Below the pieces are notes generated by a model, which saw nothing but the letters and a program-made list of their open reading frames with translations, had not been told where the DNA came from and ran no database searches. This document shows, in pieces, positions 35,980 through 43,028 of a DNA stretch of 64,000 nt (the first letter of the stretch is position 1; the number at the start of each line of letters is the position of its first letter). The DNA is taken from the NCBI GenBank assembly GCA_050262155.1, contig CP189843.1, positions 496,001-560,000 on the forward strand. Reading direction: 5' to 3'. Origin of the DNA: Parvimonas sp000223315. Its GTDB lineage: Bacteria > Bacillota > Clostridia > Tissierellales > Peptoniphilaceae. The position numbers and the translations under genes were made by a program.

Positions 35980-37677
35980 ATGATAGATTATAAAAAAGTT
36001 TATGAAGAATGGTTAAATAATGAGTTTTTTGATGAAAATACAAGAAAAGATTTACTTTCAATAAAAGATAATGAAGAAGAAATTAAAGATAGATTTTATA
36101 AAGTTTTAGAATTTGGTACAGCAGGGCTTCGTGGAAAACTAGGTGCCGGAACAAATAGAATGAATAAATATATGGTTTCAAAGGCTGCACAAGCTCTTGC
36201 AAATACTATTATTGATCATGGACAAGAAGCTATTGAAAGAGGAGTTGCCTTAAGTTATGATGTAAGATATGGCTCTAAAGAATTTGCAGAACTTACTTGT
36301 TCAATAATGGCTGGAAATGGAATTAAATCATATATATATAAGGGAATTAGACCTACTCCAATGTGTTCTTATGCGATTAGAAAATTAAATTGTATAGCGG
36401 GAGTAATGGTTACTGCTAGTCATAATCCACAAGCATATAATGGATATAAAGCGTATTGGAAAGAGGGATCACAAATTCTTGATGATATAGCAAATCAAAT
36501 TTCAGCTCATATGGATAAAATTGAAAAGTTTGAAGATGTTAAATTAATTCCTTTTGAAGATGCTATAAAGAGTGGAATTGCTAAATATATTGATGATTCA
36601 GTAGATGAAGATTACAAAAAAGAAGTTTTAAATTTAACTATAAATGATGAAAATATAGATAAAGATATTAAAGTGGTTTATACGCCTCTAAATGGTGTTG
36701 GAAATTTACCTGTTAGAGAAGTTTTAAAAAGAAGAGGATTTGAAAATATTTTTGTTGTAAAAGAACAAGAATTGCCTGATCCTGAATTTACAACTGTTGG
36801 ATATCCTAATCCTGAAGTTCCTAAAGCCTTTCTTTATTCTGAAAAATTAGGTAAAGAAGTTGGAGCTGATATTTTAATTGCAACAGATCCTGATTGTGAT
36901 AGAGTTGCTCTTGAAGTAAAAGATAAAAATGGAGAATATGTATTTTTAAATGGTAACAGAATAGGAGCGTTATTATCATATTACATTTTCTCACAAAGAT
37001 ATGCACTTAATAATTTACCTGAAAATCCTGTTTTAGTAAAATCTATTGTAACAGGAGATTTATCCAGAGCAATAGCTAAAAAATATGGAATAGAAACAGT
37101 TGAAACATTAACAGGTTTTAAAAATATTTGTGGTAAGACAAATGAATATGATGTAACTAAAGAAAAAAATTATGTTTTCGGATATGAAGAAAGTATTGGT
37201 TTTTGCTATGGTACATTTATAAGAGATAAAGATGCTGTCGGAGCTTCAATGATGGTTGTAGAAATGGCTGCATACTATAAAAAACAAGGAAAGAGTCTAT
37301 TAGAAGTTTTAAATGATATCTATGAAGAATTTGGATATTATAATGAAAGACAAATTTCTCTTGAACTTGAAGGAATTGAAGGACAACAAAGAATTGGAAG
37401 AATGATGGAAGACTTTAGAGAAAATCCTATTGAAGAAATGGGAGATATTTCTTTAAAAGAAATCATTGATTTTAAAGATGGATATTTGGATTTTCCAAAA
37501 CAAAATTGTCTAAAATATTACTTGAATGATGGCTCTTGGTATGCTTTAAGACCGTCAGGAACAGAACCTAAGATTAAATTATATATTTATACAATAGGAA
37601 AAACTGAACAAGAGAGTGTTGATAAATTAGATTTAATTGAAAAAGTATGTAGAGAAAAAATGAATAATGTAAAATAA
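35980..37677 (+). CDS. pgcA: Phosphoglucomutase/phosphomannomutase
   Basis: It moves phosphate between C6 and C1 of glucose or mannose, feeding UDP-glucose and cell-envelope sugar synthesis. The 565-residue length matches PgcA-type alpha-phosphohexomutases. Four domains are marked by TASHNPQAYNGYK (phosphoserine near residue 147), TDPDCDRVA (magnesium site), GYEESIGF (sugar specificity) and RPSGTEPKIKLY (phosphate-binding loop). AGGAGG lies 7 bases upstream. Glucose versus mannose preference cannot be told from these motifs. Confidence 0.94.
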   Translation: MIDYKKVYEEWLNNEFFDENTRKDLLSIKDNEEEIKDRFYKVLEFGTAGLRGKLGAGTNRMNKYMVSKAAQALANTIIDHGQEAIERGVALSYDVRYGSKEFAELTCSIMAGNGIKSYIYKGIRPTPMCSYAIRKLNCIAGVMVTASHNPQAYNGYKAYWKEGSQILDDIANQISAHMDKIEKFEDVKLIPFEDAIKSGIAKYIDDSVDEDYKKEVLNLTINDENIDKDIKVVYTPLNGVGNLPVREVLKRRGFENIFVVKEQELPDPEFTTVGYPNPEVPKAFLYSEKLGKEVGADILIATDPDCDRVALEVKDKNGEYVFLNGNRIGALLSYYIFSQRYALNNLPENPVLVKSIVTGDLSRAIAKKYGIETVETLTGFKNICGKTNEYDVTKEKNYVFGYEESIGFCYGTFIRDKDAVGASMMVVEMAAYYKKQGKSLLEVLNDIYEEFGYYNERQISLELEGIEGQQRIGRMMEDFRENPIEEMGDISLKEIIDFKDGYLDFPKQNCLKYYLNDGSWYALRPSGTEPKIKLYIYTIGKTEQESVDKLDLIEKVCREKMNNVK

Positions 37678-37679
37678 AG

Positions 37680-37708
37680 AAAAAGGTATGTTAATTCATA
37701 CCTTTTTT
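37680..37708 (+). terminator. Terminator after the phosphohexomutase gene
   Basis: AAAAGGTATG-TTAATT-CATACCTTTT, a 10-bp perfect stem with a T-run. The first 75-bp repeat begins right after it. Confidence 0.9.
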
Positions 37709-37710
37709 GC

Positions 37711-37785
37711 AATAAGAACCCCACCCTTCCACGATGCTTCGCATCGGGTGGGTTCCCGGGAACCTTGTTGTTTCACAATAAAAAA
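37711..37785 (+). repeat. 75-bp GC-rich structured repeat, copy 1
   Basis: This element is the reverse complement of copy 2 at 38757-38831 with 74 of 75 bases identical. It is much richer in G+C than its surroundings. It contains the hairpin CGATGC-TTC-GCATCG, the flanking pair CCCACCC/GGGTGGG and the 14-bp palindrome GGTTCCCGGGAACC. It sits between the pgcA terminator and the tRNA-Leu terminator. It looks like a small dispersed non-coding element (REP- or MITE-like); no reading frame is evident. Confidence 0.85.
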
Positions 37786-37806
37786 AACTAACAAAAGTTA
37801 GTTTTT
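37780..37806 (-). terminator. Terminator of tRNA-Leu
   Basis: On the minus strand AAAACTAAC-TTTT-GTTAGTTTT is followed by T residues complementary to A 37780-37787. It starts 5 bases past the tRNA 3' end and shares its T-run with the end of repeat copy 1. Confidence 0.8.
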
Positions 37807-37810
37807 GAAA

Positions 37811-37897
37811 TGGTGCCGGCAGTGGGACTCGAACCCACACACCCTTGTGGATAACAGATTTTGAGTCTGTCTCGTCTGCCAGTTCCGACACGCCGGC
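37811..37897 (-). tRNA. tRNA-Leu (anticodon CAA)
   Basis: The minus strand reads an acceptor arm GCCGGCG/TGCCGGC with A73 and an encoded CCA. It has a D-arm with GGAACTGG, anticodon stem ACAGA/TCTGT around loop CTCAAAA (anticodon CAA), a long class II variable arm, and T-arm GTGGG-TTCGAGT-CCCAC. The length is 87 bases including CCA. It decodes UUG. Confidence 0.95.
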
Positions 37898-37915
37898 AAA
37901 TTTAATTACTGAAAT

Positions 37916-37944
37916 AGTATAACATAAAAATAAAAACATTTCAA
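37916..37944 (-). promoter_or_regulatory. Promoter of tRNA-Leu
   Basis: On the minus strand TTGAAA (37944-37939), 17 bases, then TATACT (37921-37916) with TGt upstream. The -10 ends 18 bases before the mature 5' end. Confidence 0.7.
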
Positions 37945-38007
37945 TATTTTTAATAAAAATTTTTGTGTAAAAATATTAAAAATATTTTATCAATATAATT
38001 AACAGAC

Positions 38008-38036
38008 TTTACTAATTTAAAAAAATTTTGTATAAT
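38008..38036 (+). promoter_or_regulatory. Promoter of upp
   Basis: TTTACT (38008-38013), 17 bases, TATAAT (38031-38036). The leader is about 50 bases and I see no attenuator in it. Confidence 0.6.
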
Positions 38037-38092
38037 AGTAAAAATTAAGTTAATATAATAAAAGTTTTTGCATAATTGTAGGAGGTAATAAT

Positions 38093-38722
38093 ATGTCAAA
38101 ATTAACAGTATTCGATCATCCGGTAATTTCACATAAGTTGGGATATTTAAGAGATAAAAATACCGGTGGGAAAGATTTTAGAGCTTTGGTAAATGAAATT
38201 TCTATGCTTATGGCTTATGAAGTTACAAGAGATTTAAAAACTGATGAAGTAGAAATTGAAACACCTTTACAAAAGACAAAGGTTAAGAGATTATCAGGTA
38301 AAAAGTTGGGAGTAGTTCCTATCCTAAGAGCGGGACTTGGAATGGTTGAAGGAATGTTAAATATTCTTCCTGCTGCAAAAGTTGGACATATTGGATTATA
38401 TCGTGATCCGGAAACTTTACAACCTGTTGAATATTATTGTAAACTACCTGTAGATGCAGAAGAAAGAGACTTTTTAGTTCTTGACCCAATGCTTGCTACT
38501 GGTGGTTCAGCATCTGATGCAATTAAACTTTTAAAACAAAAGGGTTGTAAAAATATTAAATTGGTTTGTATAATTGCGGCTCCTGAAGGGGTTAAGGCTG
38601 TTCAAAAAAATCATCCTGATGTAGATATTTTTGTAGCTGCATTAGATGAAAAATTAAATGAACATAGCTATATTATTCCAGGACTTGGAGATGCAGGAGA
38701 CAGATTGTTTGGAACAAAATAG
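38093..38722 (+). CDS. upp: Uracil phosphoribosyltransferase
   Basis: It salvages uracil by joining it to PRPP to give UMP in the cytoplasm. The 209-residue length is standard. Features: N-terminal DHPVISHKLGYLRDK, RAGLGMVEG, the PRPP-binding loop LDPMLATGGSASDAI near 127-141 and the uracil-binding C-terminus YIIPGLGDAGDRLFGTK. GGAGG lies upstream of the ATG. It is monocistronic and bracketed, together with tRNA-Leu, by the two inverted 75-bp repeats. Confidence 0.97.
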   Translation: MSKLTVFDHPVISHKLGYLRDKNTGGKDFRALVNEISMLMAYEVTRDLKTDEVEIETPLQKTKVKRLSGKKLGVVPILRAGLGMVEGMLNILPAAKVGHIGLYRDPETLQPVEYYCKLPVDAEERDFLVLDPMLATGGSASDAIKLLKQKGCKNIKLVCIIAAPEGVKAVQKNHPDVDIFVAALDEKLNEHSYIIPGLGDAGDRLFGTK

Positions 38723-38756
38723 TTTATAGAATTTAAATAGTTGGAGTTTTTTCCGA

Positions 38757-38831
38757 TTTTTTATTGTGAAACAACAAGGTTCCCGGGAACCCATCCGATG
38801 CGAAGCATCGTGGAAGGGTGGGGTTCTTATT
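38757..38831 (-). repeat. 75-bp GC-rich structured repeat, copy 2 (inverted)
   Basis: This is the reverse complement of copy 1 with a single difference. CCCACCC becomes CCCATCC on this strand's pairing arm, which still pairs through G-T, so the fold is kept. It starts in a T-run about 34 bases after the upp stop. A weak hairpin (GTTGG/CCGAT) just before it plus that T-run may end upp transcription. Confidence 0.85.
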
Positions 38832-38904
38832 CTAGTTAAAACTTTTAATAGAATTTATTAAAATGTGTATTGGAATAATAGAAATATTTTTGGGGTGTTA
38901 TATA

Positions 38905-39627
38905 ATGTTTAAAAATAAAAAATTTTTTGTAATGGTATTATTATTTATATTATTTTCTTTTACAGCTTGTTCAGATGAAAAAGATGTTGGTGATATATTT
39001 GAAAAAATAAAAGAAGCAAATAATACTATTCAGTCATATATATTGGTTAATGAAATAAATAGTGAAAATAGGGGAACTGTAATGATTCAAACTATGAAGG
39101 CTGAATTGATTAATGATAAAAGTACTAAGGAAATCACTAAAGGTAAGGCATCTATCAGATATAGTGGAAATTCAAATTATGAACAAAATAATTATGATGC
39201 CGAATTTGTTGGTGATGAAAACAAAACAATGATTATAACAAAAAAAGTAAATGGTGAGGAAAATAGAAAAGAAGAAAATAACGTCAATTATAATATATAT
39301 CCAAACTATTTTAAATTGTTAGATGGTATTTATTCTATTGAAGAAAAAGATTTAAAATTGGAAGAAATGGATACTGAATACCATTTAAAATTAAAAAATG
39401 ACAATAAAAGTTTAAAAGTTTTTAATTTGTTAAAATCAGAATATAAATTAGCTCTTCATAATGTTTCAGAAAAAGAAGTTGATATGACATTTGAAGCAGT
39501 ATTTGATAAAAATACATTTTATTTAAAAAATATAATTTGGAAAATAGAGTATAGTGGATATAAAGGTCAATTTAAAACTAAAAACACTACAACATATTCA
39601 GATTGGAACAAGGTGAATTTAGACTAA
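38905..39627 (+). CDS. Uncharacterised lipoprotein
   Basis: The 240-residue product has a lipoprotein signal ending FTAC and should be anchored outside the membrane. ATG 38905 is chosen because the signal peptide begins there and GGGGTG is 7 bases upstream; an in-frame ATG at 38863 would add a hydrophobic non-signal extension. The mature part is beta-strand-rich with many Asn, Lys and Glu, starts IFEKIKEANNTIQSY, and ends in TYSDWNKV. This arrangement is reminiscent of LolA-like or DUF6612-type lipoproteins of Firmicutes, which is only a resemblance. It is a single-gene unit. Confidence 0.75.
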   Translation: MFKNKKFFVMVLLFILFSFTACSDEKDVGDIFEKIKEANNTIQSYILVNEINSENRGTVMIQTMKAELINDKSTKEITKGKASIRYSGNSNYEQNNYDAEFVGDENKTMIITKKVNGEENRKEENNVNYNIYPNYFKLLDGIYSIEEKDLKLEEMDTEYHLKLKNDNKSLKVFNLLKSEYKLALHNVSEKEVDMTFEAVFDKNTFYLKNIIWKIEYSGYKGQFKTKNTTTYSDWNKVNLD

Positions 39628-39648
39628 AAAATAGAATATAGTTTTTTT

Positions 39649-39681
39649 ATGTTACTCTATAATGAGTAGCATTTTTTTTTG
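39649..39681 (+). terminator. Terminator after the lipoprotein gene
   Basis: ATGTTACTC-TATAAT-GAGTAGCAT, a 9-bp stem with one G-T pair, then a long T-run. Confidence 0.85.
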
Positions 39682-39733
39682 AAGGATTATAACACTTTGT
39701 GGGTATAAATTCTTTGAATATGTATTAAATCTA

Positions 39734-39762
39734 TTGAAATATATGTTTTTTTATGTTATAAT
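39734..39762 (+). promoter_or_regulatory. Promoter of tig
   Basis: TTGAAA (39734-39739), 17 bases, TATAAT (39757-39762) with TGt upstream. The surrounding AAATCTATTGAAATAT is repeated at the pepC promoter. Confidence 0.8.
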
Positions 39763-39821
39763 TTTTGGGTATGTAAATAGAAAATAATATAATTTTTATA
39801 GAGCGATTAGGAGGAAATTAA

Positions 39822-41147
39822 ATGAATACTAAATTAGTATCAAGAGATGAAAAGAAAATAGTTTTTACATCAGAAATTAGTTCAGAGGCTTTTGAAGCTT
39901 CAATTAATAAAGTTTATAACAAAATGAAATCAAGATTTAACATTCCAGGATTCAGAAAGGGTAAAGCTCCAAGAAAAATCATAGAATTAAATTATGGAGA
40001 AGGAATTTTCTTTGAAGATGCAGTAAATGATTTGTTACCTGACCTATTCGAAGAATCTGTAAAAGAATTAGAAATTGGTAAAGATATCTGTGGAATGCCA
40101 AAAATAGATATTGAAGAGTTTGATAAAAACAAAGCTATAGTTATTAAGTTTGAACAAGAATTAAAACCTGTTCCTGAATTAGGTGATTATAAAAATTTAG
40201 TAGCTGATGATGTTAAGTTTGAAGTAACTGATGAAATGGTTGATGAAAGAGTAAATAAAGAACGTGAAAATAATGCAAGAATAGTTTCAATTGAAGATAG
40301 ACCTGTAAAGGATATGGATACTGTAAATATTGACTTTGAAGGAAGTGTTGAAGGTGTTTCATTTGAAGGAGGTAAATCTGAAAATTATGATTTAGTAGTA
40401 GGTTCACATACTTTTATTCCAGGTTTTGAAGAACAATTAATCGGAAAGAATATTGGAGATAATGTTGATGTCAATGTTATTTTCCCTGAAGAATATCATT
40501 CAGAAGAATTAAAAGGAAAAGAAGCACTTTTCAAAGTTAAAATAAATTCTATTAAAGAAAAACAACTTCCTGAATTAGATGACGAGTTTGCCCAAGATGT
40601 TTCAGAATTTGATACATTGGAAGAATACAGAGCAGACATTAAAAAGAATCTTATTGAATCAGCAGAAAGAAATGCATTAGTTCAAAAACAAAATAATGCA
40701 ATTGATGCTCTTATTGAAAGTTCAAATGTAGAAGCTCCGGAATCTATGGTAAATGAAGAAGTTGATAAAGCTTTTAGAGATTTTGCCGGTAGAATTAGAC
40801 AATACAATATGGAATTAGATAACTATTTCAAAATGTTAAATACTACTGAAGAAGCAGTTAGAGAACAATTAAAACCTGAAGCTACTAAGAGAGCTAATGC
40901 AGAACTTGTTATTGACGCTTTTGCAAAATTAGAAAATATTGAAGTATCTGAAGAAGAAATTGATAAAGAAATTGATGAATTTGGAAAGAATATGAAAGTA
41001 AAAGATTTTGAAGGATTTAAGAAGGAATTAAAATCAGGAGAAGGTCTAGAAGGAATTACTGCAAGTTTAATTAGAAGAAAAGCGGTTGATCATTTGGTAA
41101 GTCTTGTTAAATTCCAAGAACCTAAAAAAGAAACTGTTGAAGAATAA
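39822..41147 (+). CDS. tig: Trigger factor
   Basis: This is the ribosome-bound chaperone and peptidyl-prolyl isomerase that receives nascent chains. The 441-residue protein has the ribosome-binding signature FNIPGFRKGKAPR near residues 36-48. The FKBP-type domain follows at about 150-240 (VNIDFEGSVEGVSFEGG, FIPGFEEQLIGKNIG), then the helical C-terminal substrate cradle. GGAGG precedes the ATG. It is followed by clpP after a terminator, the usual Firmicutes order. Confidence 0.96.
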   Translation: MNTKLVSRDEKKIVFTSEISSEAFEASINKVYNKMKSRFNIPGFRKGKAPRKIIELNYGEGIFFEDAVNDLLPDLFEESVKELEIGKDICGMPKIDIEEFDKNKAIVIKFEQELKPVPELGDYKNLVADDVKFEVTDEMVDERVNKERENNARIVSIEDRPVKDMDTVNIDFEGSVEGVSFEGGKSENYDLVVGSHTFIPGFEEQLIGKNIGDNVDVNVIFPEEYHSEELKGKEALFKVKINSIKEKQLPELDDEFAQDVSEFDTLEEYRADIKKNLIESAERNALVQKQNNAIDALIESSNVEAPESMVNEEVDKAFRDFAGRIRQYNMELDNYFKMLNTTEEAVREQLKPEATKRANAELVIDAFAKLENIEVSEEEIDKEIDEFGKNMKVKDFEGFKKELKSGEGLEGITASLIRRKAVDHLVSLVKFQEPKKETVEE

Positions 41148-41155
41148 TTAGTTAA

Positions 41156-41189
41156 AATATAGCTTGCATTATGTTAAGCTATATTTTTT
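41156..41189 (+). terminator. Terminator between tig and clpP
   Basis: AATATAGCTT and AAGCTATATT form a 10-bp stem around GCATTATGTT, with a T-run. clpP has no obvious promoter after it, so read-through is likely. Confidence 0.75.
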
Positions 41190-41203
41190 ATTAGGAGGTA
41201 ATT

Positions 41204-41782
41204 ATGGCACTTATACCAATGGTAGTTGAACAAACTAATAGAGGAGAAAGGTCTTATGATATATATTCAAGACTTTTAAAAGAGAGAATTATATTTTTAA
41301 GTGGAGAAGTTAATGATCAAATGGCTGATTTGATTGTTGCACAACTTTTGTTTTTAGAATCAGAAGATCCCAAAAAAGATATTCAAATTTATATAAATAG
41401 TCCAGGAGGATCAGTTAGTGCAGGACTTGCAATTTATGATACAATGCAATATATTAAACCTGATGTAAGTACTATTTGTATTGGTCGTGCTGCAAGTATG
41501 GGAGCATTTTTATTGACATCAGGTGCAAAGGGAAAGAGATTTGCACTGCCTAATGCTGATATTATGATTCACCAACCATTAGGAGGAGCACAAGGGCAAG
41601 CTGAAGATATTAGAATTCAAGCTCAAAAGATTTTACAAGTTAGAGCTACTCTAAATGAAATTTTGGCAAAGAGAACGGGACAATCACTTAAAAAAATTGA
41701 AAAAGATACAGATAGAGATTTCTATATGACTGCTCATGAAGCAAAAGAATATGGAATAATTGATGAAGTAATTGAAAATTAA
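41204..41782 (+). CDS. clpP: ATP-dependent Clp protease proteolytic subunit
   Basis: It forms the 14-mer barrel peptidase that works with ClpX or other Clp ATPases. At 192 residues the catalytic triad is complete: Ser98 in GRAASMGAF, His123 in MIHQPLGG, and Asp172 in RDFYM. YINSPGGSV near the N-terminus forms the oxyanion region. AGGAGG precedes the ATG. clpX follows after 10 bases. I see no CtsR-type heptad repeat operator upstream. Confidence 0.97.
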   Translation: MALIPMVVEQTNRGERSYDIYSRLLKERIIFLSGEVNDQMADLIVAQLLFLESEDPKKDIQIYINSPGGSVSAGLAIYDTMQYIKPDVSTICIGRAASMGAFLLTSGAKGKRFALPNADIMIHQPLGGAQGQAEDIRIQAQKILQVRATLNEILAKRTGQSLKKIEKDTDRDFYMTAHEAKEYGIIDEVIEN

Positions 41783-41792
41783 GGAGTAAATT

Positions 41793-43016
41793 TTGGAAAA
41801 AAAGATTACTAGATGTTCTTTTTGTGGAAAAGAGGTTGAAGAAGTAGATCAAATAGTAAGCGGAATTAATGCCAATATATGCAATGAATGTATTGAAATT
41901 TGCCATTCTATGCTTGAATACCAAGAAAGAACAAAGAAAAAAGAAAGTTTAGAAAAATTACCAACTCCGGTAGAAATCAAGAAAATTTTAGACGAATATA
42001 TTATACAACAGGACAATGCAAAAAAAGCATTGAGTGTTGCTGTATATAATCACTATAAGAGAATTAATAGAGATGTTGAGAGTGAAGTAGAAATTCAAAA
42101 GTCCAATATCTTACTTGTTGGACCTACAGGAAGCGGTAAGACTCTTTTGGCTCAAACTCTTGCAAAAGTTTTAGATGTTCCATTTGCAATTGCAGATGCG
42201 ACAACTTTAACAGAAGCTGGATATGTAGGAGAAGATGTTGAGAATATAATTTTGAAATTAGTTCAGGCAGCAGATTATGATATAGAAAGAGCCGAAAAAG
42301 GAATAATATATATTGATGAAATTGATAAAATTACTAGGAAAAGTGAAAATCCTTCAATAACCAGAGATGTTAGTGGAGAGGGTGTTCAACAATCACTTTT
42401 AAAAATTATAGAAGGAACAGTTGCAAATGTTCCTCCTAAAGGAGGAAGAAAACATCCTGATCAACAATATATTCAAGTTGATACTACAAATATTTTATTT
42501 ATTGTAGGAGGAGCTTTTCAAGGTATTGATTCAATTTTAAAAGCCAGACTTGAGAAAAAATCAATGGGATTTGGCGCAGATGTTAAAACGGATAAACTTG
42601 ATGATTTTTCTGAAATAATTAAGAATTTAAGACCTGAAGATTTACTAAAATATGGTTTGATACCTGAATTTGTTGGTAGAATTCCAATGATTGTAACTTT
42701 AGAAAGTTTAAATGAAAATTCTTTAATTAGAATTTTAGAAGAACCAAAAAATGCTTTAATTAAACAATATAAAGAACTTTTATCTATGGATAATATTGAA
42801 CTTGAGTTTGAAAAAGATGCAATTAAAGAAATAGCAAAGATAGCTCTTGAAAGAAAAACAGGAGCAAGAGGTTTACGTGCTGTTATAGAAAGCGCTCTTT
42901 TAGATACTATGTTTACATTACCTTCTGAAAAAAATGTTGAAAAATGTATTGTTACAAAAGATGTTGTTTTAGGAAAGGCAAATCCCGTTTTAACTTATAA
43001 AGAAAGTAAAAAATAG
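41793..43016 (+). CDS. clpX: ATP-dependent Clp protease ATP-binding subunit ClpX
   Basis: It unfolds tagged proteins and feeds them into ClpP. The 407-residue protein starts at TTG 41793 (AAGGAG 6 bases upstream) with the zinc-binding domain CSFCGK...CNEC at 7-37. The AAA+ module follows: Walker A LVGPTGSGKT, Walker B IIYIDEIDK, the ClpP-facing region and sensor 2 RKTGARGLRAVIE. All key residues are present. lon begins 12 bases later. Confidence 0.97.
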   Translation: MEKKITRCSFCGKEVEEVDQIVSGINANICNECIEICHSMLEYQERTKKKESLEKLPTPVEIKKILDEYIIQQDNAKKALSVAVYNHYKRINRDVESEVEIQKSNILLVGPTGSGKTLLAQTLAKVLDVPFAIADATTLTEAGYVGEDVENIILKLVQAADYDIERAEKGIIYIDEIDKITRKSENPSITRDVSGEGVQQSLLKIIEGTVANVPPKGGRKHPDQQYIQVDTTNILFIVGGAFQGIDSILKARLEKKSMGFGADVKTDKLDDFSEIIKNLRPEDLLKYGLIPEFVGRIPMIVTLESLNENSLIRILEEPKNALIKQYKELLSMDNIELEFEKDAIKEIAKIALERKTGARGLRAVIESALLDTMFTLPSEKNVEKCIVTKDVVLGKANPVLTYKESKK

Positions 43017-43028
43017 AGGAAAATATTT

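Noticed and set aside
37786..38756. The repeat-flanked segment as a composite transposon
   Set aside because: The repeats have no transposase, no obvious target duplication, and the cargo (tRNA-Leu, upp) is housekeeping.
41148..41203. CtsR operator upstream of clpP
   Set aside because: No direct heptad repeat of the GGTCAAA type; the region is filled by the tig terminator and the ribosome site.
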